Of a stretch of DNA of 26,354 nucleotides, positions 7,218 to 15,204 are shown piece by piece. The position numbers and the translations under genes are program-made. Location: assembly GCF_030147005.1 (NCBI RefSeq), contig NZ_JASLAW010000241.1:1-26354 (forward strand), written 5' to 3'. The DNA comes from Pseudomonas sp. (lineage in GTDB: Bacteria; Pseudomonadota; Gammaproteobacteria; Pseudomonadales; Pseudomonadaceae). Every line of letters starts with the position of its first letter. The first letter of the stretch is position 1. Below the pieces are notes generated by a model. It worked only from the letters and a program-made list of their open reading frames with translations. It did no database searches and was not told where the DNA came from.

Positions 7218-8162
7218 ATGTCTACATCCCTCGCATTCGTCTTTCCAGGGCAGGGTTCGCAGTCCCTCGGCATGTTGGCCGAGCTGGGCGCGCAATATCC
7301 GCTGGTCCTGGATACTTTCAAGGAAGCTTCCGATGCCCTGGGTTACGACCTGTGGGCGTTGACCCAGCAGGGCCCGGAAGAACAACTCAATCAAACCGAT
7401 AAAACCCAGCCGGCCATCCTGACCGCCTCGATCGCCCTGTGGCGCTTATGGCTGGCCGAAGGCGGCGCGCGCCCGGCATTTGTCGCCGGTCACAGCCTGG
7501 GCGAATACAGCGCCTTGGTTGCGGCGGGCAGCCTGACCCTCGCTGAAGCGGTCAAGTTGGTCGAGCGTCGTGGTCAGTTGATGCAGGAGGCCGTTCCGGC
7601 CGGGCAGGGCGGCATGGCCGCTATCCTGGGCCTGGACGACGCCGTGGTGATCGAAGCCTGCGCCGAAGCGGCGCAGGGTGAAGTGGTCAGCGCCGTGAAC
7701 TTCAACTCCCCTGGCCAAGTGGTCATCGCGGGTGCCAAGGCGGCGGTCGAGCGCGCCATCGAAGGTTGCAAGGCCCGTGGCGCCAAGCGTGCGCTGCCGT
7801 TGCCGGTAAGCGTACCGTCCCACTGCGAGCTGATGCGCCCGGCCGCCGAGCGTTTTGCCGAGTCTATTGCTGCCATCAACTGGCAGGCGCCGCAGATCCC
7901 GCTGGTGCAGAACGTCAGCGCGGCGGTAGCCCCTGACCTGGACACCCTCAAGCGGGACCTGCTGGAGCAGCTCTACAAGCCGGTACGCTGGGTTGAATCG
8001 GTGCAGACCCTGGCCGCCAACGGCGCCACCGAGCTGGTCGAGTGCGGTCCGGGCAAAGTCCTGGCCGGCCTGAACAAGCGCTGCGCCGACGGTGTGTCGA
8101 CCGCCAACCTCAATACCCCTGAAGCCTTCGCTGCCGCTCGCGGCACTGGCATGAACGCTTAA
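7218..8162 (+). CDS. fabD: Malonyl-CoA:ACP transacylase
   Basis: Loads malonyl groups from CoA onto acyl carrier protein to feed fatty-acid elongation in the cytosol. Of 314 residues, the nucleophile S93 sits in GHSLGEYSAL, the oxyanion GQGSQ is at 11-15, R118 lies in VERRGQLMQ and the catalytic H202 in VPSHCELM. I use the ATG at 7218 because AGGGG (7205-7209) precedes it at good distance and the product then begins MSTSLAFVFPGQGSQ; an upstream in-frame ATG at 7188 has no ribosome site and would add non-conserved residues. fabG follows 28 bases after the stop. Confidence 0.96.
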   Translation: MSTSLAFVFPGQGSQSLGMLAELGAQYPLVLDTFKEASDALGYDLWALTQQGPEEQLNQTDKTQPAILTASIALWRLWLAEGGARPAFVAGHSLGEYSALVAAGSLTLAEAVKLVERRGQLMQEAVPAGQGGMAAILGLDDAVVIEACAEAAQGEVVSAVNFNSPGQVVIAGAKAAVERAIEGCKARGAKRALPLPVSVPSHCELMRPAAERFAESIAAINWQAPQIPLVQNVSAAVAPDLDTLKRDLLEQLYKPVRWVESVQTLAANGATELVECGPGKVLAGLNKRCADGVSTANLNTPEAFAAARGTGMNA

Positions 8163-8190
8163 TCCCGATTCTGACTTAGGAGAAGCCTGC

Positions 8191-8934
8191 ATGAGTCTGC
8201 AAGGTAAAGTTGCACTGGTTACCGGCGCAAGCCGTGGCATCGGCCAGGCCATCGCCCTGGAGCTGGGCCGTCAGGGCGCCGTTGTGATCGGCACCGCCAC
8301 GTCCGCCTCGGGCGCCGAGCGTATCGCCGCGACCCTGAAGGAAAACGGCGTGCAGGGCACCGGCCTTGAGCTGAACGTGACCAGTGATGAGTCCGTGGCG
8401 GCCGTGCTGGCCGAGATCGCCGCTCAGTTCGGTGCACCGGCGATTCTGGTAAACAATGCCGGTATCACCCGCGATAATCTGATGATGCGCATGAAAGACG
8501 ACGAATGGTACGACGTGGTCGATACCAACCTGAACAGTCTGTTTCGCCTGTCCAAGGGCGTTTTGCGCGGCATGACCAAGGCGCGGTGGGGTCGAATTAT
8601 CAATATTGGCTCCGTAGTGGGTGCCATGGGCAACGCGGGCCAAGTAAACTACGCTTCCGCCAAGGCCGGTCTGGAAGGTTTCAGCCGTGCACTGGCGCGT
8701 GAAGTCGGCTCGCGGTCGATTACGGTAAACTCGGTGGCCCCAGGGTTCATCGACACCGATATGACCCGCGAACTGCCTGAAGCACAGCGTGAAGCCTTGC
8801 TGACGCAGATTCCGCTGGGCCGTCTGGGCCAGGCTCAAGAGATCGCGAATGTGGTCACTTTCCTGGCATCCGACGGTGCGGCATACGTGACTGGGGCTAC
8901 AATCCCGGTGAACGGCGGGATGTACATGAGTTAA
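8191..8934 (+). CDS. fabG: 3-oxoacyl-ACP reductase FabG
   Basis: NADPH-dependent reductase for the first reduction of the fatty-acid elongation cycle. The 247-residue SDR protein has the cofactor motif TGASRGIG (11-18), NNAG (88-91), and the catalytic residues N113, S141, Y154 and K158 (YASAK). The C-terminus GATIPVNGGMYMS is typical. The ribosome site is TTAGGAG at 8177-8183. Probably co-transcribed with fabD. A 191-base gap with a structured RNA separates it from acpP. Confidence 0.97.
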   Translation: MSLQGKVALVTGASRGIGQAIALELGRQGAVVIGTATSASGAERIAATLKENGVQGTGLELNVTSDESVAAVLAEIAAQFGAPAILVNNAGITRDNLMMRMKDDEWYDVVDTNLNSLFRLSKGVLRGMTKARWGRIINIGSVVGAMGNAGQVNYASAKAGLEGFSRALAREVGSRSITVNSVAPGFIDTDMTRELPEAQREALLTQIPLGRLGQAQEIANVVTFLASDGAAYVTGATIPVNGGMYMS

Positions 8935-9008
8935 ATTGTGACGGATCGCTTCAAAAATATGTCATACGAGCTGTCTAAAATCCGTTATAAAGCTGCAACT
9001 TAATTTAT

Positions 9009-9096
9009 AGGCAGGTGGCCGAGCAGGTACAGGGTGAAGCTTTCAGTTGAAAAGCTGAAATGGCTTTCTATACACTTACCCACTGGCCAGCTGCCT
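9009..9096 (+). promoter_or_regulatory. Long folded RNA leader upstream of acpP
   Basis: AGGCAGGTGGCC (9009-9020) pairs with GGCCAGCTGCCT (9085-9096), 12 positions with one G-G mismatch, enclosing about 64 bases. Inside, GGGT-G-AAG (9032-9039) pairs with CTTACCC (9075-9081), and at the tip two exclusive hairpins are possible: AGCTTT/AAAGCT (9038-9056) or TTTCAG/CTGAAA (9041-9060). The fold ends 29 bases before the acpP ATG and leaves the ribosome site at 9110-9114 free. AT-rich sequence at 8985-9008 just ahead of it (TTATAA, TAATTTATAG) could hold a promoter but no clear -35 was found. A regulatory role or a stable processed RNA are both possible. Confidence 0.6.
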
Positions 9097-9104
9097 GAAT
9101 TTGT

Positions 9105-9124
9105 CCATTAGGAGTTAAACAAGG
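9105..9124 (+). promoter_or_regulatory. acpP ribosome-binding site and predicted RgsA pairing site
   Basis: CCATTAGGAGTTAAACAAGG holds the acpP Shine-Dalgarno AGGAG. The same string occurs at 15209-15228 with a single change (T9116 versus A15220), so the minus-strand RNA from there is complementary to this site at 19 of 20 positions. RgsA control of acpP is, to my knowledge, reported in P. aeruginosa; the pairing here is read from this sequence. Confidence 0.75.
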
Positions 9125-9125
9125 T

Positions 9126-9362
9126 ATGAGCACCATCGAAGAGCGCGTCAAGAAAATCGTCGCCGAGCAACTGGGCGTTAAGGAAGAAGAAGTGGTGAAC
9201 ACTGCTTCCTTCGTAGAAGACCTGGGTGCCGATTCCCTTGACACCGTTGAGCTGGTGATGGCTCTGGAAGAGGAATTCGAGACCGAAATCCCGGACGAAG
9301 AAGCTGAAAAAATCACTACTGTTCAAGCTGCCATCGACTACGTTACTAGCCACCAGGCGTAA
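9126..9362 (+). CDS. acpP: Acyl carrier protein
   Basis: Carries growing acyl chains on a 4'-phosphopantetheine arm for fatty-acid, lipid A, biotin and lipoate synthesis. The 78-residue acidic protein (MSTIEERVKKIVAEQLGV...) has the attachment serine S37 in GADSLDTVE. The ribosome site AGGAG at 9110-9114 lies 11 bases from the ATG, a little far, with a second purine patch AAGG at 9121-9124. It is flanked by a folded leader and a strong terminator, so it can be made as a short monocistronic message, consistent with its need for very high expression. Confidence 0.98.
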   Translation: MSTIEERVKKIVAEQLGVKEEEVVNTASFVEDLGADSLDTVELVMALEEEFETEIPDEEAEKITTVQAAIDYVTSHQA

Positions 9363-9392
9363 TAGTTTGTAGTCGTCGCTTGCTGTCAGGGA

Positions 9393-9428
9393 AAAACCGC
9401 ACTGCTGTAACGGCGTGCGGTTTTTTCT
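9393..9428 (+). terminator. Rho-independent terminator after acpP
   Basis: AAAACCGCAC (9393-9402) pairs with GTGCGGTTTT (9415-9424), 10 bp with a 12-base loop, running into TTTTTTCTTT. It lies between acpP and fabF, so fabF expression depends on read-through or its own promoter in 9429-9490. Confidence 0.92.
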
Positions 9429-9490
9429 TTAAGCGGTGACGAAAAGTACGCTGCGAAGCAAAGTGTCGTCATTAGAAAAAGGAGAGTGCT

Positions 9491-10735
9491 GTGTCGCGTA
9501 GACGCGTCGTAGTCACCGGTATGGGTATGTTGTCGCCACTGGGCACGGATGTGCCAGGCAGTTGGCAGGGCATTCTGGCTGGCCGCAGTGGTATCGGTCT
9601 GATCGAACACACGGACCTTTCTGCCTATTCAACCCGTTTTGGCGGCTCGGTAAAGGGTTTCGATGTCGAGCAGTACCTCTCGCTCAAAGAATCCCGCAAG
9701 CTCGACCTGTTCATTCAGTACGGCCTGGCAGCCGGTTTTCAGGCGGTGCGTAATGCCGGCCTGGAAGTTACCGACGCCAACCGTGAACGAATCGGCGTGG
9801 CCATGGGTTCGGGTATTGGTGGTCTGACCAATATCGAAGAAACCAGTCGCACGCTGCACGATTCCGGCCCCCGTCGAATTTCACCGTTCTTCGTGCCGGG
9901 TTCGATCATCAATATGATTTCCGGTTTCCTGTCCATCCATTTGGGCGCACAGGGGCCTAACTACGCCATTGCAACGGCGTGCACCACGGGGACTCACTGC
10001 ATCGGCATGGCGGCGCGCAACATCGCCTACGATGAAGCTGACGTGATGATCGCCGGTGGCGCCGAGATGGCGGCCTGCGGCCTGGGCATGGGCGGCTTCG
10101 GCGCGTCCCGTGCGCTGTCGACCCGCAACGATGAGCCGACCCGTGCCAGCCGTCCGTGGGACAAAGGCCGTGACGGTTTCGTGCTGTCCGACGGTGCCGG
10201 TGCCCTGGTGCTGGAAGAGTTGGAGCATGCCAAAGCGCGCGGTGCCACCATCTATGCCGAGCTGATCGGTTTTGGCATGAGCGGCGACGCCTACCACATG
10301 ACCTCGCCACCGTCCGACGGTGCCGGTGCCGCGCGTTGCATCACCAACGCCCTGCGTGATGCGAAGGTCAATGCTGACCAGGTGCAGTACATCAACGCCC
10401 ATGGCACATCGACGCCGACCGGCGACCTGGCGGAAGCCGAGGCTATCAAGTCGGTGTTCGGCGAGCACGCCTATAAGCTGGCGGTCAGCTCCACCAAGTC
10501 CATGACCGGCCATCTGCTGGGCGCGGCGGGCGCGGTCGAGGCGATCTTCAGTGTCATGGCCATCAAGGACCAGGTCGCTCCGCCGACCATCAACCTCGAT
10601 GAGCCGGACGAAGGCTGCGACCTGAACTTCGTGCCTCACGAAGCGCAACCGATGCCGATCGACGTGGTGATCTCCAATTCGTTCGGATTTGGTGGCACCA
10701 ACGGCTCGCTGGTGTTCCGCCGGTTCGCCGAGTGA
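9491..10735 (+). CDS. fabF: 3-oxoacyl-ACP synthase II
   Basis: Condensing enzyme that elongates acyl-ACP with malonyl-ACP and governs the unsaturated C16 to C18 step. The 414-residue thiolase-fold protein shows the Cys-His-His site: C164 in TACTTGTH, H304 in NAHGTSTPTGD and H341 in KSMTGHLLGAAG, with K336 just before. The N-terminus RRRVVVTGMGMLSPLG is typical. The start is a GTG at 9491 with GGAGAG at 9481-9486; no ATG lies closer to the conserved start. Its stop overlaps the pabC ATG. Confidence 0.96.
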   Translation: MSRRRVVVTGMGMLSPLGTDVPGSWQGILAGRSGIGLIEHTDLSAYSTRFGGSVKGFDVEQYLSLKESRKLDLFIQYGLAAGFQAVRNAGLEVTDANRERIGVAMGSGIGGLTNIEETSRTLHDSGPRRISPFFVPGSIINMISGFLSIHLGAQGPNYAIATACTTGTHCIGMAARNIAYDEADVMIAGGAEMAACGLGMGGFGASRALSTRNDEPTRASRPWDKGRDGFVLSDGAGALVLEELEHAKARGATIYAELIGFGMSGDAYHMTSPPSDGAGAARCITNALRDAKVNADQVQYINAHGTSTPTGDLAEAEAIKSVFGEHAYKLAVSSTKSMTGHLLGAAGAVEAIFSVMAIKDQVAPPTINLDEPDEGCDLNFVPHEAQPMPIDVVISNSFGFGGTNGSLVFRRFAE

Positions 10736-11550
10736 TGCATAGCTGGGTCGACGGTCAACCAGCGGACGGCGTGCCCCTGAAAGATCGCGGCCTGGCGTAT
10801 GGCGATGGTTTGTTTGAAACCATCGCGGTCAAGGCCGGGCAGCCGGTGCTGCTCGACCGTCATCTGCAGCGCCTTCATGAGGGCTGCAGGCGCCTCGCAT
10901 TAGCGGCGGATCAGGCTCTGGTGCGTAGCGAGGTGCTGGCCTATGCCGCCGCCCTGGGCGATGGCGTGCTCAAGTTGATTCTCACCCGTGGCGATAGCCA
11001 GCGCGGTTACGGCATCAGCCCCGATGCCGTTGTACGCCGTATCTTGCAGGGCAGTCCGCCCGCTGCTTATCCCGAAGCTCATGGTACCGACGGCATCCGC
11101 CTGTTCCCATGCGCCACCCGCTTGGCCGAACAACCGCTGCTGGCCGGGCTCAAACACCTTAACCGCCTTGAACAGGTGCTCGCGCGCGCTGAATGGCGGG
11201 ACGGCGAACATGCCGAAGGCTTGATGCTGGATATGTCCGGTCGGGTCATCGAAGGTGTGTTCAGCAACCTGTTTCTGGTGCGCAACGGTTTATTACTCAC
11301 CGCTGATCTGAAGCGTTGCGGCGTTGCCGGCGTGATGCGTGCCGAGATCCTGACCCAGGCGCAAGCGCTGGGGGCCCCGGTGGCCGTGGCCGACATCAGC
11401 CTGGAGCAGTTGCGGCAGGCCGACGAAGTTTTCACGTGCAACAGCGTTTATGGCATCTGGCCGGTACGTGAGTGCGCAGGTATGAGCTGGCCGGTTGGGC
11501 CGCTCACCCGTAAACTGCAGGGCATTGTTCGCGCGCTATTGGATATTTGA
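10735..11550 (+). CDS. pabC: Aminodeoxychorismate lyase
   Basis: PLP enzyme that releases pyruvate from 4-amino-4-deoxychorismate to give p-aminobenzoate for folate. The 271-residue class IV aminotransferase-fold protein has the early motif RGLAYGDGLFETI (18-30) and the cofactor lysine K140 in LKHLNRLEQV, followed by EGLMLDMSGRVIEGVFSNLFLV. I chose the ATG at 10735, which shares a base with the fabF stop (TGATG), over a GTG one codon upstream. It is often annotated beside mltG, and both carry historical aminodeoxychorismate lyase labels; this is the true lyase. Confidence 0.93.
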   Translation: MHSWVDGQPADGVPLKDRGLAYGDGLFETIAVKAGQPVLLDRHLQRLHEGCRRLALAADQALVRSEVLAYAAALGDGVLKLILTRGDSQRGYGISPDAVVRRILQGSPPAAYPEAHGTDGIRLFPCATRLAEQPLLAGLKHLNRLEQVLARAEWRDGEHAEGLMLDMSGRVIEGVFSNLFLVRNGLLLTADLKRCGVAGVMRAEILTQAQALGAPVAVADISLEQLRQADEVFTCNSVYGIWPVRECAGMSWPVGPLTRKLQGIVRALLDI

Positions 11551-11551
11551 G

Positions 11552-12673
11552 TTGATACGAAAACTGGTTTTACTGCTGCTGTTCGTTGTGTTCTCGGCGG
11601 CGCTGCTGTTGGGCTTTGGCGCCTGGAAATACAACGCCGCCTTGAAGCAGCCGTTGCATCTGACCCAGGAGCAATTGCTCGATGTGCCGGCAGGGGCGAC
11701 GCCCACCGGCACCTTCAATCGTCTGGAGGCCGACGGCGTGCTCGACGGTGCCTTCTGGCTACGTCTTTACTGGCGCTTCAATCTCGAAGGCCAGCCGCTG
11801 CACAGCGGCGAATATCGCATGACCCCGGGCCTCACCGCGCAAGGCCTGATCGGCCTGTGGCAACGTGGGGAAGTGGTGCAATACAGCCTGACCCTGGTGG
11901 AGGGGTGGAACTTTCGCCAGGTACGATCGGCCCTGGCCAAGCATGACAAGATCGTGCAGTCGCTCTCGGGCCTCAGTGACAGCGAAGTGATGGACAAGCT
12001 TGGCCATCCTGGCGTGTTCCCGGAGGGGCGATTCTTTCCTGACACCTATCGTTTTGTGCGGGGCATGACGGATGTTGAATTCCTGAAAAAAGCCTACAAC
12101 CGCCTGGATGAAGTGCTGGCCCAGGAGTGGAGCAGGCGCGCCGCTGATGCGCCTTACACCGAGCCTTATCAAGCACTGATCATGGCCTCGCTGGTGGAAA
12201 AGGAAACCGGTGTGCCCGAAGAACGCGGGCAAATTGCCGGTGTGTTCGTGCGTCGCCTGAAGATGGGCATGATGTTGCAGACCGACCCCACGGTGATCTA
12301 TGGCCTGGGTGAGCGCTACAACGGCAAGTTGACCCGTGCCCATCTCAAGGAGGCCAACCCCTACAACACCTACATGATCGCCGGCCTGCCGCCGACGCCC
12401 ATCGCCATGGTTGGCCGCGAGGCGATTCATGCCGCGCTGAACCCGGTGCCGGGCAGCAGCCTGTATTTTGTCGCCCGTGGCGATGGCAGCCATATTTTCT
12501 CGGACAACCTGGATGCGCATAATGCGGCCGTGCGTGAGTTTCAGCTCAAGCGCCGCGCCGATTACCGTTCCAGCCCGGCACCGCTGGTCAAGCCGTCGGA
12601 AGACGCGGCACCGCCGGTTGACGCGCCGGTCGAGCCCGCACCGGATGCCAGCGCCCCGCAAAGCCCGCAATGA
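11552..12673 (+). CDS. mltG: Endolytic murein transglycosylase MltG
   Basis: Inner-membrane enzyme that cuts nascent peptidoglycan strands and so ends glycan polymerisation. From the chosen start it has 373 residues: a basic tip, a membrane segment at about 5-25 (LVLLLLFVVFSAALLLGFG), a LysM-like region, and the YceG domain with the catalytic glutamate near E216 in ASLVEKETG, then QTDPTVIYGLG and NPYNTY. The C-terminal tail is proline- and alanine-rich and unstructured. The start is uncertain: TTG at 11552, one base after the pabC stop, gives the family's short cytoplasmic tip, whereas a frame-open GTG at 11495 lies inside pabC. Confidence 0.92.
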   Translation: MIRKLVLLLLFVVFSAALLLGFGAWKYNAALKQPLHLTQEQLLDVPAGATPTGTFNRLEADGVLDGAFWLRLYWRFNLEGQPLHSGEYRMTPGLTAQGLIGLWQRGEVVQYSLTLVEGWNFRQVRSALAKHDKIVQSLSGLSDSEVMDKLGHPGVFPEGRFFPDTYRFVRGMTDVEFLKKAYNRLDEVLAQEWSRRAADAPYTEPYQALIMASLVEKETGVPEERGQIAGVFVRRLKMGMMLQTDPTVIYGLGERYNGKLTRAHLKEANPYNTYMIAGLPPTPIAMVGREAIHAALNPVPGSSLYFVARGDGSHIFSDNLDAHNAAVREFQLKRRADYRSSPAPLVKPSEDAAPPVDAPVEPAPDASAPQSPQ

Positions 12674-12692
12674 CTCTGATTAAGGACTGCCT

Positions 12693-13325
12693 GTGACTGG
12701 CTTGTTTGTGACCCTCGAAGGCCCGGAAGGCGCCGGCAAAAGCACCAACCGCGATTACCTGGCCGAGCGCCTGCGTGCCTCGGGCATCGAAGTGGTGTTG
12801 ACCCGTGAGCCCGGCGGTACGCCGCTGGCCGAGCGCATCCGTGAGGTGTTGCTGGCGCCGGGTGACGAGCCGATGAATCCGGACACCGAGCTGCTGCTGG
12901 TATTCGCCGCCCGTGCCCAGCATTTGGCCGAGGTGATCCGACCGGCCCTGGCACGCGGTGCGGTGGTGATCTGCGACCGTTTCACTGACTCCACCTACGC
13001 CTACCAGGGCGGCGGTCGCGGGTTGTGCCTGGAACGTATCGCTACCTTGGAAAGCTTCGTTCAGGGGGATCTGCGTCCAGATCTGACCCTGCTGTTCGAT
13101 CTGCCGGTGGAAGTGGGGATGGCCCGCGCCAGTGCCCGCGGCCGCCTGGATCGTTTCGAGCTGGAAGGCCAGGCGTTTTTCGACGCGGTGCGCACCGCGT
13201 TCCTCGAGCGTGCCAAGGCCGAGCCTGCGCGTTACTCGCTGCTTGACGCGGCTCAGCCACTGGCTCAGGTGCAGCAAGCCATCGATGCGCTGTTGCCCTC
13301 GCTCCTGGAGCGCGCCCGTGGCTGA
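12693..13325 (+). CDS. tmk: Thymidylate kinase
   Basis: Phosphorylates dTMP to dTDP in the essential dTTP pathway. Of 210 residues, the P-loop is EGPEGAGKST (9-18), the DR motif is CDRFTDSTYAYQGGGRG, and the lid region carries RGRLDRFE. Length is normal for the bacterial family. The start is a GTG at 12693, 19 bases after the mltG stop; the ribosome site is weak (AAGGA at 12682-12686). The end overlaps the holB start by 8 bases. Confidence 0.96.
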   Translation: MTGLFVTLEGPEGAGKSTNRDYLAERLRASGIEVVLTREPGGTPLAERIREVLLAPGDEPMNPDTELLLVFAARAQHLAEVIRPALARGAVVICDRFTDSTYAYQGGGRGLCLERIATLESFVQGDLRPDLTLLFDLPVEVGMARASARGRLDRFELEGQAFFDAVRTAFLERAKAEPARYSLLDAAQPLAQVQQAIDALLPSLLERARG

Positions 13326-14307
13326 CGCCTACCCATGGCAGGACGGCCTCTGGCAACAATTGGCCGGCCGGGCCCAGCACGCCCACGCCTATTTGCTGCA
13401 CGGCCCGATAGGCATCGGCAAACGCGCCCTTGCCGAGCGTTTGATGGCCAGCCTGTTGTGCCAGCGGCCCGTCAACCTGCACGCTTGTGGCGAATGCAAA
13501 TCCTGTCTGTTGCTGAAGGCAGGTAGTCACCCCGACAACTATGTGCTGGAACCTGAGGAAGCAGACAAAGCGATCAAGGTCGACCAGGTACGCGACCTTG
13601 TCAGCTTCGTGGTGCAGACCGCGCAAATGGGCGGGCGCAAGGTGGTGCTGATCGAGCCGGTTGAGGCCATGAACATCAACGCTGCCAACGCCTTGCTCAA
13701 AAGCCTTGAAGAACCCTCCGGCGACACCGTACTGCTGCTGGTGAGTCACCAATCCAGCCGTTTGCTGCCGACTATTCGCAGCCGTTGCGTGCAGCAGGCG
13801 TGCCCGTTGCCGAGCGAGGCCATGAGCCTGCAATGGCTGGCGCAGGCGCTGCCGGACTGCTCAGCAGACGAACTGATCGAATTGCTGACCCTGGCCGCAG
13901 GCTCCCCCTTGGCGGCGGTGAAGCTGCAAGCCCAAGGCGTGCGAGAACAACGAGCGCTGGTTGTAGAAGGCGTGAAGAAGCTCATCAAACAGGAATTGTC
14001 CGCCACGCAACTGGCCGAAAGTGCGTGGAAGGATATTCCCCTGTTGCTGCTGTTCGACTGGTTCTGCGATTGGTCCAGCCTGATCCTGCGCTACCAACTG
14101 ACCCAGGACGAACACGGCCTGGGTTTGCCGGACATGCGCAAGGTGGTGCAATACCTTGCGCAGAAAAGCGCGCAGGATAAGGTGCTGAACATTCAGGACT
14201 GGATCCTCGCCCAGCGCCAGAAAGTGCTAAGCAAAGCCAACCTCAACCGCGTGTTGTTGCTTGAGGCGCTGCTGGTGCAGTGGGTCGGCTTGCTCGGACG
14301 CCGTTAA
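13318..14307 (+). CDS. holB: DNA polymerase III subunit delta prime
   Basis: Clamp-loader subunit, the AAA+ family stator that helps the gamma/tau complex load the beta clamp. The 329-residue protein opens ADAYPWQDGLWQQLAGR, has a degenerate P-loop GPIGIGKR (no Ser/Thr, as in the non-ATPase delta prime), a four-cysteine zinc module (C in LLCQRP, then HACGECKSC), NAANALLKSLEEPS, and the SRC motif TIRSRC that acts as arginine finger. The GTG at 13318 overlaps the end of tmk and matches the family N-terminus; a much longer open frame upstream is a shadow inside tmk. Only 56 bases separate it from tatD, with no pilZ. Confidence 0.94.
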   Translation: MADAYPWQDGLWQQLAGRAQHAHAYLLHGPIGIGKRALAERLMASLLCQRPVNLHACGECKSCLLLKAGSHPDNYVLEPEEADKAIKVDQVRDLVSFVVQTAQMGGRKVVLIEPVEAMNINAANALLKSLEEPSGDTVLLLVSHQSSRLLPTIRSRCVQQACPLPSEAMSLQWLAQALPDCSADELIELLTLAAGSPLAAVKLQAQGVREQRALVVEGVKKLIKQELSATQLAESAWKDIPLLLLFDWFCDWSSLILRYQLTQDEHGLGLPDMRKVVQYLAQKSAQDKVLNIQDWILAQRQKVLSKANLNRVLLLEALLVQWVGLLGRR

Positions 14308-14363
14308 TTTCCTTTGCCGACGGGTGTATCGTCGGCCAGACACTACTCAAGTTGTAATTGCCC

Positions 14364-15149
14364 ATGCTCGTAGATTCCCATTGCCATCTCGATCGTCTTG
14401 ATCTCGCCCAGCACAACGGTTCCCTTGACGCCGCCCTCGACGCTGCGCGCCAGCGCGGGGTAGGGCACTTCCTGTGCATCGGTGTCAGTGCTGAAAACGC
14501 CGCCGACGTCAAAGCCCTCGCTGACCGCTACGCCGATGTGGATTGTTCGGTAGGTATCCATCCGCTGGACCTCAAACCCGGCGAAGCTCCGGCCCTCGAC
14601 TGGCTGTTGGGCGAACTCAATCACCCGCGCGTCGTCGCCATCGGCGAAACCGGCCTGGATTACCACTACGAACCCGAAGCCGCCGACCTGCAGCAGGCTT
14701 CATTCCGCCTTCACCTGCAAGCCGCGCAACAGACCGGCAAGCCGGTGATCGTCCACACCCGTGGTGCTCGTGCCGATACCCTGGCTCTCTTGCGCGAAGC
14801 CGCGCTGCCGCAGGCGGGTGTATTGCATTGCTTTACCGAAGATTGGGAGATGGCCAAGGCCGCCCTGGACCTGGGGTTCTATATTTCCCTGTCGGGCATC
14901 GTTACCTTCCGCAATGCCGACGCACTGCGTGATGTAGCCCGCCAGGTACCGGCCGACCGGCTGTTGGTGGAAACGGACTCGCCGTACCTGGCGCCGATTC
15001 CCCATCGGGGCAAGCCGAACCTGCCGGAGTATGTGCGTGACGTGGCCGATTATCTGGCGATGCTGCGGGGTGAGTCTTACGAGCGCTTCGCCGAACAGAC
15101 GACCGAGAACTTCAAGCGTTTGTTTCCACTGGCCCACGTGGCTTCCTGA
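14364..15149 (+). CDS. TatD-family metal-dependent hydrolase / DNase (YcfH type)
   Basis: TIM-barrel metal hydrolase of 261 residues related to E. coli TatD and YcfH, with 3'-5' exonuclease activity known in relatives. The metal ligands are all present: H6 and H8 in DSHCHLD, E95 in GETGLDYHY, H131 in VIVHTRGA, H155 in LHCFTED, and D205 in VETDSPYL. I use the ATG at 14364, giving MLVDSHCHLD; a TTG two codons earlier is less likely. Shine-Dalgarno pairing is weak. The position after tmk-holB is the same as in E. coli, where ycfH follows holB. It is followed by the minus-strand rgsA locus. Confidence 0.93.
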   Translation: MLVDSHCHLDRLDLAQHNGSLDAALDAARQRGVGHFLCIGVSAENAADVKALADRYADVDCSVGIHPLDLKPGEAPALDWLLGELNHPRVVAIGETGLDYHYEPEAADLQQASFRLHLQAAQQTGKPVIVHTRGARADTLALLREAALPQAGVLHCFTEDWEMAKAALDLGFYISLSGIVTFRNADALRDVARQVPADRLLVETDSPYLAPIPHRGKPNLPEYVRDVADYLAMLRGESYERFAEQTTENFKRLFPLAHVAS

Positions 15150-15168
15150 CAGTCGGCAAATCGCAGGC

Positions 15169-15204
15169 AAAAAAAACCCGGGTTCTGGGGGGTGAATCCG
15201 GGTT
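15169..15204 (-). terminator. Rho-independent terminator of rgsA
   Basis: On the minus strand, AACCCGG (15204-15198) pairs with CCGGGTT (15181-15175) and is followed by eight T residues (15176-15169). On the plus strand the same stem has no T-run after it, so it does not serve as a standard terminator for tatD. Confidence 0.88.

Noticed and set aside
7188..7219. TTGACG ... TTATAT as a fabD promoter
   Set aside because: Spacing would be 20 bases and transcription would begin inside fabD, after its start codon.
15169..15204. Stem after tatD as a tatD terminator
   Set aside because: The T-run lies only on the minus strand, so it terminates the small RNA and not tatD.
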